Positions 43,904 through 51,793 of a DNA stretch of 64,000 bases are shown here, in pieces (within the stretch, counting starts at the first letter, position 1; every line of letters starts with the position of its first letter). The notes beneath the pieces are model-generated. The model saw nothing but the letters and a program-made list of their open reading frames with translations, made no database searches and was not told where the DNA came from. This stretch comes from Streptomyces sp. R28. Lineage in GTDB: Bacteria > Actinomycetota > Actinomycetes > Streptomycetales > Streptomycetaceae. The stretch lies in assembly GCF_041052385.1 (NCBI RefSeq), contig NZ_CP163439.1:8793001-8857000 (forward strand), given 5' to 3'. The position numbers and the translations under genes are program-made.

Positions 43904-45361
43904 TCAGTCCTCGCGCAGGGCGCGGACCGCCTCCTCCACGCGCTTGCCGTACTCCGGGTCGGCGGCGTGGAAGTGGGCCAGGTTCTTCTCGATCACGTCG
44001 TCACGGGAGACCTGGGACAGGCCCCCGGCGATGTTCGCGATCAGCCGGGACTTCTCCTCGGCCGACATCAGCCGGTACAGCTCGCCGGCCTGGAAGAAGT
44101 GGTCGTCCTTGGTGTGGAGGGGAGCCTCGTGGGTGCCGGTGTGGCCGTTCACCGCCAGCGGGGCCGACAGCGGGCGGCCGGTCTCCACCGGGCCGTCGTA
44201 GGAGTTCGGCTCGTAGTTCTTCGCCGCGCGGCCCTGGGAGTTGGTCGCCATGAGGCCGTCACGGCCGTAGTTGACGGCCACGGTCGCCTTGGGCGCGTTG
44301 ACGGCCAGCTGGGTGTGGTTGACGCCCAGGCGGTAGCGGTGGGCGTCCGCGTAGGCGAACAGGCGGCCCTGGAGCATCTTGTCGGGGGAGGGGCCGATGC
44401 CGGGCACGAAGTTGTTCGGGGAGAACGCGGCCTGCTCGACCTCGGCGAAGACGTTGTCCGGGTTGCGGTCCAGGACCAGTCGGCCCACGCGCTGCAGCGG
44501 GTAGTCCTTGTGCGGCCACACCTTGGTGAGGTCGAACGGGTTGAAGCGGTAGTCGGCCGCCTCGGCCGCCGGCATGAGCTGGACGTAGAGGGTCCAGGAC
44601 GGGTGCACGCCCCGCTCGATGGCCTGGAGCAGGTCCGTCTGGTGGGAGTTGGCGTCCTTGCCGGCGAGCTCGGCGCCCTGCTCGGCGCTCAGGCAGCGGA
44701 TGCCCTGGTTCGTCTTGAAGTGGTACTTGACGAAGAAGGCCTCGCCGTCGGCGTTCGTCCACTGGTAGGTGTGCGAGCCGTAGCCGTTCATGTGGCGGTA
44801 CGAGGCCGGGATGCCGCGGTCGCCCATGAGCCAGGTCACCTGGTGCGTGGCCTCGGGGGCGTGCGCCCAGAAGTCCCAGACGTTGTCCGGCTCCTGACGG
44901 CCCGTGAACGGGTCGCGCTTCTGCGAGTGGATGAAGTCGGGGAACTTGATCGGGTCCTTGATGAAGAACACCGGGGTGTTGTTCCCGACGAGGTCGTAAT
45001 TGCCCTCTTCCGTATAGAACTTGACCGCGAAGCCGCGCGGGTCGCGGACCGCGTCCGCACCGCCCAGGCTGTCGGCCACGGTCGAGAAGCGCAGGAACAC
45101 CTCGGTCCGCTTGCCCACCGCGCTCAGGAAGTCGGCGTGGGTGAAGCCGGTGACGTCGTCGGTCACCTCGAAGTGGCCGTACGCGCCGGAGCCCCGGGCG
45201 TGCACCACGCGCTCCGGAATGCGCTCGCGGTTGAAGCGCGCCAGCTTCTCCAGGAGGTGCTGGTCCTGGAGCAGGAGCGGGCCGCCGACGCCGGCGGAGG
45301 CTGAGTTCTGGTTGTCGGCGACCGGGGCGCCGGACTCGGTCGTGAGCACGCGCTTCGACAT
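43904..45361 (-). CDS. Monofunctional haem catalase
   Basis: A 485-residue clade-3-sized catalase that splits H2O2 to water and oxygen. The distal signature is FNRERIPERVVHARGSGAYG with His54, the distal Asn is in LVGNNTPVFF, and the proximal haem tyrosine is in RLFAYADAHRYRLG. Placement in the purine cluster makes sense because uricase makes one H2O2 per urate. Its promoter has two TCAACA-N3-TGTTGA-type sites that also occur before the urate operon, suggesting joint control. Confidence 0.95.
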   Translation of the reverse strand: MSKRVLTTESGAPVADNQNSASAGVGGPLLLQDQHLLEKLARFNRERIPERVVHARGSGAYGHFEVTDDVTGFTHADFLSAVGKRTEVFLRFSTVADSLGGADAVRDPRGFAVKFYTEEGNYDLVGNNTPVFFIKDPIKFPDFIHSQKRDPFTGRQEPDNVWDFWAHAPEATHQVTWLMGDRGIPASYRHMNGYGSHTYQWTNADGEAFFVKYHFKTNQGIRCLSAEQGAELAGKDANSHQTDLLQAIERGVHPSWTLYVQLMPAAEAADYRFNPFDLTKVWPHKDYPLQRVGRLVLDRNPDNVFAEVEQAAFSPNNFVPGIGPSPDKMLQGRLFAYADAHRYRLGVNHTQLAVNAPKATVAVNYGRDGLMATNSQGRAAKNYEPNSYDGPVETGRPLSAPLAVNGHTGTHEAPLHTKDDHFFQAGELYRLMSAEEKSRLIANIAGGLSQVSRDDVIEKNLAHFHAADPEYGKRVEEAVRALRED

Positions 45362-45384
45362 CGTGGACCTTCCGTGCGGGTGTC

Positions 45385-45404
45385 AGCGGAAACCTGTTTC
45401 CGCT
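45385..45404. promoter_or_regulatory. 20-bp dyad in catalase leader
   Basis: AGCGGAAA-CCTG-TTTCCGCT, perfect 8-bp arms, 24 bases before the catalase ATG. It could be a regulator site or an RNA hairpin. Confidence 0.5.
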
Positions 45405-45436
45405 TTGTGGAGCGTAGGAGTGGGAGAGATCGGACG

Positions 45437-45473
45437 TCAACAGTTTGTTGAAGTGAAATCAACGGTTTGTTGA
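45437..45473. promoter_or_regulatory. Two TCAACA-N3-TGTTGA operators at the catalase promoter
   Basis: TCAACAGTTTGTTGA (45437-45451, perfect) and TCAACGGTTTGTTGA (45459-45473) are 22 bp apart. A third perfect copy precedes the urate operon at 48115. Confidence 0.65.
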
Positions 45474-45566
45474 AGGTGATTCCGGGCCGCGGCGACGCCT
45501 GGGCGCGACAGGACAAGTGTCAGCGGCGCCGCGGCCCGGAAGTCTCTGTGGCGGATCTCGCCGATG

Positions 45567-46457
45567 TCAGACCTGGGCGCCGGAGAGGCGCTCCACGGCC
45601 CGCAGCAGGGCCGAGTGGTCCAGGCCGCCGTCGCCCTGCGTGCGCAGGGACGCGACCAGCTGGGCGACCACGGCACCGACCGGAAGGGCGGCGCCGACGT
45701 TGCGGGCGGCGTCCGTGACGATGCCCATGTCCTTGTGGTGCAGGTCGATACGGAAGCCGGGCTTGAAGTCCCGGTTCAGGAAGTTGTCCTTCTTCCGCGT
45801 CAGCACGGTCGAGCCGGCCAGGCCGCCGCCCAGGACGTCCAGCGCCGCCTTCAGGTCCACGCCCGACTTCTCCAGGAAGACCACGGCCTCGGCGCATGCC
45901 TGGATGTTCACGGCGACGATCAGCTGGTTGGCCGCCTTCACGGTCTGACCCGAGCCGTGCGGACCGCACAGCACGATCGTCTTGCCGAGGGCTTCGAGGA
46001 TCGGCTTCGCGGCGTCGAAGTCGGCCTGCTCACCGCCGACCATGATCGACAGTACGGCCTCGATGGCACCGGCCTCACCGCCTGAGACGGGGGCGTCCAG
46101 AACGCGGATGCCCTTGTCCTTGGCGGCCTTCGCCAGGTCGACCGAGGTCTGCGGGGTGATCGAGGACATGTCGATCAGCAGCGCGCCGGACCTGGCGTTC
46201 TCCAGGATGCCGTCGGGGCCGTAGCAGATGGCCTCGACCTGCGGGGAGGCCGGCACCATCGTGATGACGACGTCGGCGTCCCGCACGGCCTCGGCGATCG
46301 AAGCGGCGGCGGTGCCGCCGGCGGCGGTCAGGCGGTCCAGCTTGTCCTGCTCCAGGGTGAAGCCGGTGACGTCGTAACCCGCCTTGATCAGGTTCTCGGA
46401 CATCGGGGAGCCCATGATGCCGAGGCCTATCCAGGCGATCTTGGGAAGGGTGCTCAT
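45567..46457 (-). CDS. glxR: Tartronate semialdehyde reductase (2-hydroxy-3-oxopropionate reductase)
   Basis: A 296-residue beta-hydroxyacid dehydrogenase. The Rossmann motif is IAWIGLGIMGSPMSENLIKA, substrate loops DAPVSGGEAGA and the catalytic lysine in GSGQTVKAANQLIV. It reduces tartronate semialdehyde to D-glycerate with NAD(P)H. It follows hyi on the same strand with 31 bases between, so both come from the operator-bearing hyi promoter. The ATG at 46457 gives MSTLPKIAWIGLG. Confidence 0.92.
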   Translation of the reverse strand: MSTLPKIAWIGLGIMGSPMSENLIKAGYDVTGFTLEQDKLDRLTAAGGTAAASIAEAVRDADVVITMVPASPQVEAICYGPDGILENARSGALLIDMSSITPQTSVDLAKAAKDKGIRVLDAPVSGGEAGAIEAVLSIMVGGEQADFDAAKPILEALGKTIVLCGPHGSGQTVKAANQLIVAVNIQACAEAVVFLEKSGVDLKAALDVLGGGLAGSTVLTRKKDNFLNRDFKPGFRIDLHHKDMGIVTDAARNVGAALPVGAVVAQLVASLRTQGDGGLDHSALLRAVERLSGAQV

Positions 46458-46488
46458 GATGGGGTGCCTCTCAAATACGGGGGTGTGT

Positions 46489-47328
46489 TCAGCGGGCGGC
46501 GCGCGCTTGGCGGGGCAGCCAGTCGAAGGCCTCGGCGCTGGGCTTGTCGCCCGGCTTGTACTCGAGGCCGACATAGCCCTCGTAGCCCGCCTTCTCCAGC
46601 TGGTCGAGCAACTCCTCCAGCGGGAGCGTGCCCGTTCCCGGCGCGCCACGGCCCGGGTTGTCGGCGATCTGCACGTGGCCGGTCTTCGAGGCGTACTGCT
46701 CGATCACTGACGGCAGGTCCTCGCCGTTCATGGACAGGTGGTACAGGTCCATCAGGAACTTGGCGTTGCCGAGCCCGGTCGCCTCGTTGACCTTGTCGAC
46801 GATGCCGACGCCTGCCGGGGCGGTCACCAGCGGATACAGCGGCGACTCCGGCTTGTTGAGGGTCTCGATCAGCAGGATCGCGCCGATCCGGTCGGCCGCC
46901 CGGGCCGCGAGGGTCAGGTTCTCCAGCGCGAGCGCGTCCTGTTCGGCCGGGTCCACGCCCTCGACGCGGTTGCCGTACAGGGCGTTGAGCGCGCGGCAGC
47001 CCAGGGACCGGGCGAAGTCGGCGGCCACGTCGATGTTGGCGCGGAACCGGTCCGACTCCTCGCCCGGGATCGACAGGGCGCCGCGGTCGGGGCCGGGCAG
47101 CCGGCCGGCGTAGAAGTTCAGGCCGGTGAGCTGGACGCCCGCGTCCTCGATCGCCTTCTTCAGGGCGTCGAGCTCGGACTGCTCGGGGGTGGGGGAGTCG
47201 ATCCAGGGCCACCACAGCTCGACCGCGGTGAAGCCGGCCGCGGCGGCGGCCGCGGGGCGCTCCAGGAGCGGGAGTTCCGTGAAGAGGATCGACAGGTTGA
47301 CGTTGAAGCGCTGCTCTGTGAATCCCAT
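46489..47328 (-). CDS. hyi: Hydroxypyruvate isomerase
   Basis: A 279-residue TIM-barrel enzyme of the xylose-isomerase-like group. It starts MGFTEQRFNVNLSILFTELP and has GFTAVELWWPW, GVQLTGLNFYAGRLPGPDRG, LLIETLNKPESPLYPLV, LMDLYHLSMNGEDLPSVI and HVQIADNPGRGAPGTGTL; the Glu, Asp and His residues in these strings bind the metal. It interconverts hydroxypyruvate and tartronate semialdehyde. First gene of the hyi-glxR unit. Confidence 0.92.
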   Translation of the reverse strand: MGFTEQRFNVNLSILFTELPLLERPAAAAAAGFTAVELWWPWIDSPTPEQSELDALKKAIEDAGVQLTGLNFYAGRLPGPDRGALSIPGEESDRFRANIDVAADFARSLGCRALNALYGNRVEGVDPAEQDALALENLTLAARAADRIGAILLIETLNKPESPLYPLVTAPAGVGIVDKVNEATGLGNAKFLMDLYHLSMNGEDLPSVIEQYASKTGHVQIADNPGRGAPGTGTLPLEELLDQLEKAGYEGYVGLEYKPGDKPSAEAFDWLPRQARAAR

Positions 47329-47358
47329 GGGGGTCGGCGCTCCCTTCCGTTGTCGAGA

Positions 47359-47394
47359 TTCCGTATGGCGGAAGTTAGTTTCTGCGTATTGGAA
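47359..47394. promoter_or_regulatory. Paired operators at the hyi promoter
   Basis: TTCCGTATGGCGGAA (47359-47373) is a TTCCG-N5-CGGAA dyad; TTCTGCGTATTGGAA (47380-47394) is a weaker copy 21 bp further on, the same arrangement as before gcl. Confidence 0.62.
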
Positions 47395-47465
47395 GATTGC
47401 CGTTGTGTGTCCGGGCTTGTCAAGAGGGCTCGGCGGAAGGTGGCACCGCGCGTTAGGTTGAGCGC

Positions 47466-47717
47466 GTGCGATTGAGAGTGGAGTTCACGACCGAGCCCTT
47501 CGACCTCGACGAGGCACCCGCGCACGCGCTGGCGGCCCGCGAGGTCATCGAGGCGGCGGAGCTCGACGCGGTGGACGTCGGCCCCTTCGGCAACACGGCC
47601 GAGGGTGGCGCCGACGCCGTGCTCACCGCCGTGGGTGCCCTGCTGCGCAAGTCGCTGGAGGCCGGCGCCACCCGGATCTCGCTCCAGCTCAATGTGGTCG
47701 GGGAGGACGGGGAGTGA
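47466..47717 (+). CDS. Small thiamine-binding-like (DUF77-type) protein
   Basis: An 83-residue protein from a GTG at 47466. The stretch DAVDVGPFGNTAEGGADAVL, then TAVGALLRKSLEAGATRISL, resembles the ferredoxin-like MTH1187/YkoF-type domain with its GTxxEG loop. The stop overlaps the next regulator gene by four bases (GTGA), so the two are translationally coupled. A role as a ligand-sensing partner of that regulator is possible but speculative. Confidence 0.6.
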   Translation: MRLRVEFTTEPFDLDEAPAHALAAREVIEAAELDAVDVGPFGNTAEGGADAVLTAVGALLRKSLEAGATRISLQLNVVGEDGE

Positions 47718-48082
47718 CCGGTACCGGGGACGAGCCCTTCATCGCGGCCGTGAAGCCGCTGGTCGACGCCATGGGCGGCGAGATTCTCCCGCCGGACGAG
47801 GCCGGCCCCGAGGATGTCGTGCTCTCCTGGGAGGGTGCCGACGTCGTCGCTGTGCGCCTGCCTCAGCTGGCCGACTCCCTGGACCACATCCTGGCCGCCA
47901 TGGAGCGCAGGAAGGGCAAGCCGCTGGCCGACCTGGACCGCAAGGCCAAGCAGGAGGTCGTACGGATACTCGAGGCGCGCGGCGCCTTCTCCGTGCGGCA
48001 TGGCGTGGAGACCGTGGCGAGCGCGCTCGGGGTGAGCCGCTTCACGGTCTACAACTACCTGAATCGTGAGAAGGGCGCCTGA
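47714..48082 (+). CDS. Helix-turn-helix regulator with DauR/YheO-type C-terminus
   Basis: A 122-residue protein. The C-terminal half, LADLDRKAKQEVVRILEARG, AFSVRHGVETVASALGVSRF and TVYNYLNREK, is the DNA-binding part of the YheO/DauR family. The N-terminal half lacks the PAS-like sensor of longer relatives. It sits directly upstream of the urate operon on the same strand and 2 kb from the hyi unit. It is the best local candidate to bind the TCAACA-N3-TGTTGA sites at the catalase and urate promoters. Confidence 0.78.
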   Translation: MTGTGDEPFIAAVKPLVDAMGGEILPPDEAGPEDVVLSWEGADVVAVRLPQLADSLDHILAAMERRKGKPLADLDRKAKQEVVRILEARGAFSVRHGVETVASALGVSRFTVYNYLNREKGA

Positions 48083-48114
48083 GGCGTCCTACCCGGTTTC
48101 GTTACCGCGAATTT

Positions 48115-48129
48115 TCAACAAAGTGTTGA
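48115..48129. promoter_or_regulatory. TCAACA-N3-TGTTGA operator before the urate operon
   Basis: TCAACAAAGTGTTGA, a perfect 6-bp dyad with 3-base spacer, about 77 bp before the OHCU decarboxylase start and shared with the catalase promoter. Confidence 0.65.
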
Positions 48130-48205
48130 CGTCTCGTCGTCGTAGGGCGTTAGCTATCGGCACGCCCGTTCAGTACGAAGGCCCTTCGCGGCCACGGAGG
48201 CTCCC

Positions 48206-48715
48206 GTGACGTCGAATTCCACGCCCTCGGGCCTGGCCCGGTTCAACGCCCTGGAGGAGCACGCGGCCCACGCCGCCCTCCTCGAGGCGTGTGCCTCCAC
48301 GGCGTGGGCGAAGCGACTGCTCGCCGCCCGTCCCTACGCCACGGCCGACGACCTCTGCGCCGCCAATGACGCCGCCATGGTCGAGCTGACCGCCGAGGAT
48401 CTCGCCGAGGCGATGGCCGGGCACCCGCCGATCGGCCGCCCCAAGCCGGGCGATCCGACCTCCGCCCGGGAGCAGCGCGGCATGGCCGGCGCCTCCGAGG
48501 AGCTCAAGGCGGAGCTGCTCGAACTCAACCTGGCCTACCAGGACAAGTTCGGCCACGTCTTCCTGATCTGCGCCACCGGCCGGACCGGCGAGCAGATGCG
48601 CGACGCGGTCAAGGAACGGATCGGCAACTCGCCGGAGCAGGAGCGGGAGATCGTCCGCACCGAGCTGGGCAAGATCAACCGTATCCGGCTCGCCCGACTC
48701 GTCGAAGAGGACTGA
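48206..48715 (+). CDS. 2-oxo-4-hydroxy-4-carboxy-5-ureidoimidazoline (OHCU) decarboxylase
   Basis: A 169-residue helical enzyme converting OHCU to S-allantoin. Family marks are ARFNALEEHAAHAALLEACA, GHPPIGRPKPGD (catalytic His), SAREQRGMAGA, LNLAYQDKFGHVFLICATGR and the closing ELGKINRIRLARLV. The GTG start has GGAGG upstream. It heads a tight set with hydroxyisourate hydrolase (7-base gap) and uricase (5-base gap), a complete three-step urate-to-allantoin route. Confidence 0.93.
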   Translation: MTSNSTPSGLARFNALEEHAAHAALLEACASTAWAKRLLAARPYATADDLCAANDAAMVELTAEDLAEAMAGHPPIGRPKPGDPTSAREQRGMAGASEELKAELLELNLAYQDKFGHVFLICATGRTGEQMRDAVKERIGNSPEQEREIVRTELGKINRIRLARLVEED

Positions 48716-48722
48716 CCAAGCC

Positions 48723-49115
48723 ATGAGCACCAGCACCACCGCCTCGGTGTCCACGCACATCCTGGACACCAGCATCGGCCGCCCCGCCGAGGGCGTCGCC
48801 ATCCAGCTCGCGGCCCGCAGTGGCCGCGTCGCGGACTGGCAGGCGCTCGGCGGCTCCGCGACCGACGCGGACGGGCGGTGCAAGGACCTCCCGGCGCTGC
48901 CGGAGGGGACCACACACGTACGGCTCGACTTCGCGGTGGAGCCGTATTTCGAGAAGAAGCAAGCCGATGCGCAGCAGGACGCCCCCGCGAATCGGGACAG
49001 CGGTGCCGTGTTCTTCCCCGAGGTGGCGATCACCTTCGCCGTCAAGCCCGGGGAGCATTACCACGTGCCGCTGCTGCTCAACCCGTTCGGCTACTCCGTT
49101 TACCGAGGGAGCTAG
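48723..49115 (+). CDS. 5-Hydroxyisourate hydrolase
   Basis: A 130-residue transthyretin-like hydrolase (HIUase) that opens 5-hydroxyisourate to OHCU. Family features are VSTHILDTSIGRPAEGVAIQ (first catalytic His), the arginine near THVRLDFAVEPYF, PEVAITFAVKPGEHYHVPLL (second His) and the C-terminal tetrapeptide YRGS, which separates enzymes from transthyretins. It lies between the OHCU decarboxylase and uricase genes. Confidence 0.95.
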   Translation: MSTSTTASVSTHILDTSIGRPAEGVAIQLAARSGRVADWQALGGSATDADGRCKDLPALPEGTTHVRLDFAVEPYFEKKQADAQQDAPANRDSGAVFFPEVAITFAVKPGEHYHVPLLLNPFGYSVYRGS

Positions 49116-49120
49116 CAGAC

Positions 49121-50044
49121 ATGCCCACGATCCTGGGACAGAACCAGTACGGCAAGGCCGAGAACCGAGTCGTAAAGATCACGCGGGACGGCGCCACCCA
49201 TCACATCAAGGACCTGAACGTATCCGTGGCGCTGAGCGGCGACATGGACGAGGTCCACTACTCCGGCTCGAACGCCAACGTCCTGCCGACCGACACCACC
49301 AAGAACACGGTGTACGCGTTCGCCAAGGAGTACGGCATCGAGTCCGCCGAGCAGTTCGGCATCCACCTCGCCCGCCACTTCGTCACCTCGCAGGAGCCGA
49401 TCCACCAGGCCCGGATCCGTATCGAGGAGTACGCCTGGGAACGGATCGAGGCCTCCGACGCCAACTCGCAGTTCATCGGCGCCGACGAGGTCAAGCACTC
49501 CTTCGTCCGCAAGGGGCAGGAGACGCGGGTCACGCAGATCACCTACGACGGTGAGAAGTGGGAGGTCGTCTCCGGCCTCAAGGACCTGGTCGTGATGAAC
49601 TCGACCAACTCCGAGTTCTGGGGCTACGTCAAGGACAAGTACACGACGCTCCAGGAGGCGTACGACCGCATCCTGGCCACCCAGGTCTCCGGCCGCTGGC
49701 GGTTCAACTGGACCGACGACGAGCAGCGGATGCCCAACTGGGAGAAGTCCTACGAGCAGACCAAGAAGCACATGCTCCAGGCCTTCGCCGAGACCTACTC
49801 GCTCTCGCTCCAGCAGACCCTGTACCAAATGGGCTCGCGCATCATCAACAACCGCAGCGAGATCGACGAGGTCCGCTTCTCCCTCCCGAACAAGCACCAC
49901 TTCCTGGTGGACCTGGAGCCGTTCGGGCTGAAGAACGACAACGAGGTGTACTTCGCCGCCGACCGTCCCTACGGCCTGATCGAGGCCACCATCCTGCGGG
50001 ACGGCTGCGAGGCGAAGATCCCCATGGACCTCACCAACCTGTAA
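49121..50044 (+). CDS. Urate oxidase (uricase)
   Basis: A 307-residue cofactor-free uricase oxidising urate to 5-hydroxyisourate with release of H2O2. The catalytic lysine is in ENRVVKITRDG, the partner threonine in LPTDTTKNTVYAFAKEYG, and the substrate arginine and glutamine regions are in NSTNSEFWGYVKDKYTTL and LQQTLYQMGSR. The end ...MDLTNL does not give a peroxisome signal, as expected in bacteria. The ATG at 49121 follows the HIUase stop by five bases. Confidence 0.95.
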   Translation: MPTILGQNQYGKAENRVVKITRDGATHHIKDLNVSVALSGDMDEVHYSGSNANVLPTDTTKNTVYAFAKEYGIESAEQFGIHLARHFVTSQEPIHQARIRIEEYAWERIEASDANSQFIGADEVKHSFVRKGQETRVTQITYDGEKWEVVSGLKDLVVMNSTNSEFWGYVKDKYTTLQEAYDRILATQVSGRWRFNWTDDEQRMPNWEKSYEQTKKHMLQAFAETYSLSLQQTLYQMGSRIINNRSEIDEVRFSLPNKHHFLVDLEPFGLKNDNEVYFAADRPYGLIEATILRDGCEAKIPMDLTNL

Positions 50045-50180
50045 GCCAGCAACTCCATTTCGGCACCCGCGGCCGGAGGAGGAGGCCTTCGAAGGCTCTC
50101 CGGCCGCGGTACTCAAATCCCCCAGGGTCCTGCCGTGCCCTCCCGAACTCAGCACAACTCCCGTGAAAAAGGGGCGAATC

Positions 50181-51560
50181 ATGGCAGCAGCCCAGCGCAT
50201 CGTCATCGAGAACTGTTCGATCGCGACGGTGGACGCGAACGACACCGAGTACGCCACGGGCCACGTCGTCATCGCGGACAACCGCATCGAGTCGCTCGGC
50301 GCGGGCAAGGCGCCCGAGGGCCTGGGGAACGTCGTACGCCGCATCGACGCCACCGGGCACCTGGTCACCCCCGGCCTGGTCAACACCCATCACCACTTCT
50401 ACCAGTGGATCACCCGGGGCCTGGCCACGGACCACAACCTCTTCAACTGGCTCGTCGCCCTCTACCCCACGTGGGCGCGCATCGACGAGCAGATGGTGCG
50501 CTCCGCCGCGCAGGGCTCGCTGGCGATGATGGCCCGCGGTGGCGTCACCGCCGCCATGGACCACCACTACGTCTACCCGCAGGGCTCCGGCGACCTCTCC
50601 GGCGCCATCATCGGCGCCGCCCGCGACATGGGTGTCCGTTTCACCCTCGCCCGCGGCTCCATGGACCGCAGCGAGAAGGACGGCGGGCTCCCGCCGGACT
50701 TCGCCGTCGAGACCCTCGAAGGCGCGCTGGCCGGCACCGAGGAGACCGTCAAGCAGCACCACGACGCCTCCTTCGACGCGATGACCCAGGTCGCCGTCGC
50801 CCCATGCTCTCCCTTCTCCGTCTCCACCGAACTCATGCGGGACGGCGCCGCGCTGGCCCGTCGCCTCGGCGTACGGCTGCACACCCACGGTTCGGAGACC
50901 GTCGAGGAGGAGCAGTTCTGCAAGGAACTGTTCGGCATGGGCCCCACCGACTACTTCGAGTCCACCGGCTGGCTCGGCGAGGACGTGTGGATGGCGCACT
51001 GCGTCCACATGAACGACTCCGACATCGCCGCCTTCGCCCGGACGAAGACGGGCGTCGCCCACTGCCCGTCCTCCAACGCCCGCCTCGCGGCCGGCATCGC
51101 CCGCGTCCCCGACATGCTCGCGGCCGGCGTCCCGGTCGGCCTCGGCGTCGACGGCACGGCGTCCAACGAGTCCGGCGAGCTGCACACCGAACTGCGCAAC
51201 GCGCTGCTCATCAACCGCCTCGGCGCCCACCGCGAGGCCGCACTGAACGCCCGGCAGGCGCTGCGCCTCGGGACGTACGGCGGTGCCCAGGTCCTCGGCC
51301 GCGCCGCCGAGATCGGCTCGCTGGAGCCGGGCAAGCTGGCCGACCTCGTGCTGTGGAAGCTGGACACCCTCGCCCACGCCTCCATCGCCGACCCGGTGAC
51401 CGCGCTGGTCTTCGGCGCGGCGGCCCCGGTCACGGCGTCGTTCGTGAACGGCCGGCAGATCGTGGAGGACGGGCGGCTGCTCACGGCCGACGAGGACGCC
51501 ATCGCCCGCTCGACGCGGGAAGAGGCACAGCGCCTGGCGAGGATCGCCGCGCAGGCCTGA
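50181..51560 (+). CDS. Guanine/8-oxoguanine deaminase-type amidohydrolase
   Basis: A 459-residue metal-dependent amidohydrolase. Metal ligands are in TPGLVNTHHHFYQWITRGLA, the HTHGSET and AHCVHMND strands, and the Asp in GLGVDGTASNESGELH. These motifs are those of the 8-oxoguanine/guanine deaminase branch of the ATZ/TRZ family. It would yield xanthine (or urate from 8-oxoguanine) for the pathway. AAGGGG sits before the ATG at 50181; a GTG at 50163 is less likely. It is separated from uricase by 136 bases and followed by the permease gene. Confidence 0.88.
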   Translation: MAAAQRIVIENCSIATVDANDTEYATGHVVIADNRIESLGAGKAPEGLGNVVRRIDATGHLVTPGLVNTHHHFYQWITRGLATDHNLFNWLVALYPTWARIDEQMVRSAAQGSLAMMARGGVTAAMDHHYVYPQGSGDLSGAIIGAARDMGVRFTLARGSMDRSEKDGGLPPDFAVETLEGALAGTEETVKQHHDASFDAMTQVAVAPCSPFSVSTELMRDGAALARRLGVRLHTHGSETVEEEQFCKELFGMGPTDYFESTGWLGEDVWMAHCVHMNDSDIAAFARTKTGVAHCPSSNARLAAGIARVPDMLAAGVPVGLGVDGTASNESGELHTELRNALLINRLGAHREAALNARQALRLGTYGGAQVLGRAAEIGSLEPGKLADLVLWKLDTLAHASIADPVTALVFGAAAPVTASFVNGRQIVEDGRLLTADEDAIARSTREEAQRLARIAAQA

Positions 51561-51649
51561 CGCAGGCCTGACCAGTTGAAGATCTCCGGTCGAGAGGGAC
51601 GGCTCCCGACCGGTGGCCGTGGACCCGAGCGGGGTCCATGGCGGCCGTC

Positions 51650-51681
51650 TCCGGGGCGCGCGTCGACGCGTGCGCCCCGGA
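51650..51681. terminator. Hairpin between deaminase and permease genes
   Basis: TCCGGGGCGC (51650-51659) pairs with GCGCCCCGGA (51672-51681); the intervening GCGTCGACGC is itself self-complementary. It may attenuate read-through to the permease. Confidence 0.6.
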
Positions 51682-51793
51682 ACGGTCTCCGTTTCCCCCA
51701 GAACGGGCCCGTCCCCGGTCCCGCACGACCGCGCACCACCTCCTTGAACCCGCGTCAGAGCCGACGCGTTTAACCGACCGGAGGAGAGCCGCA

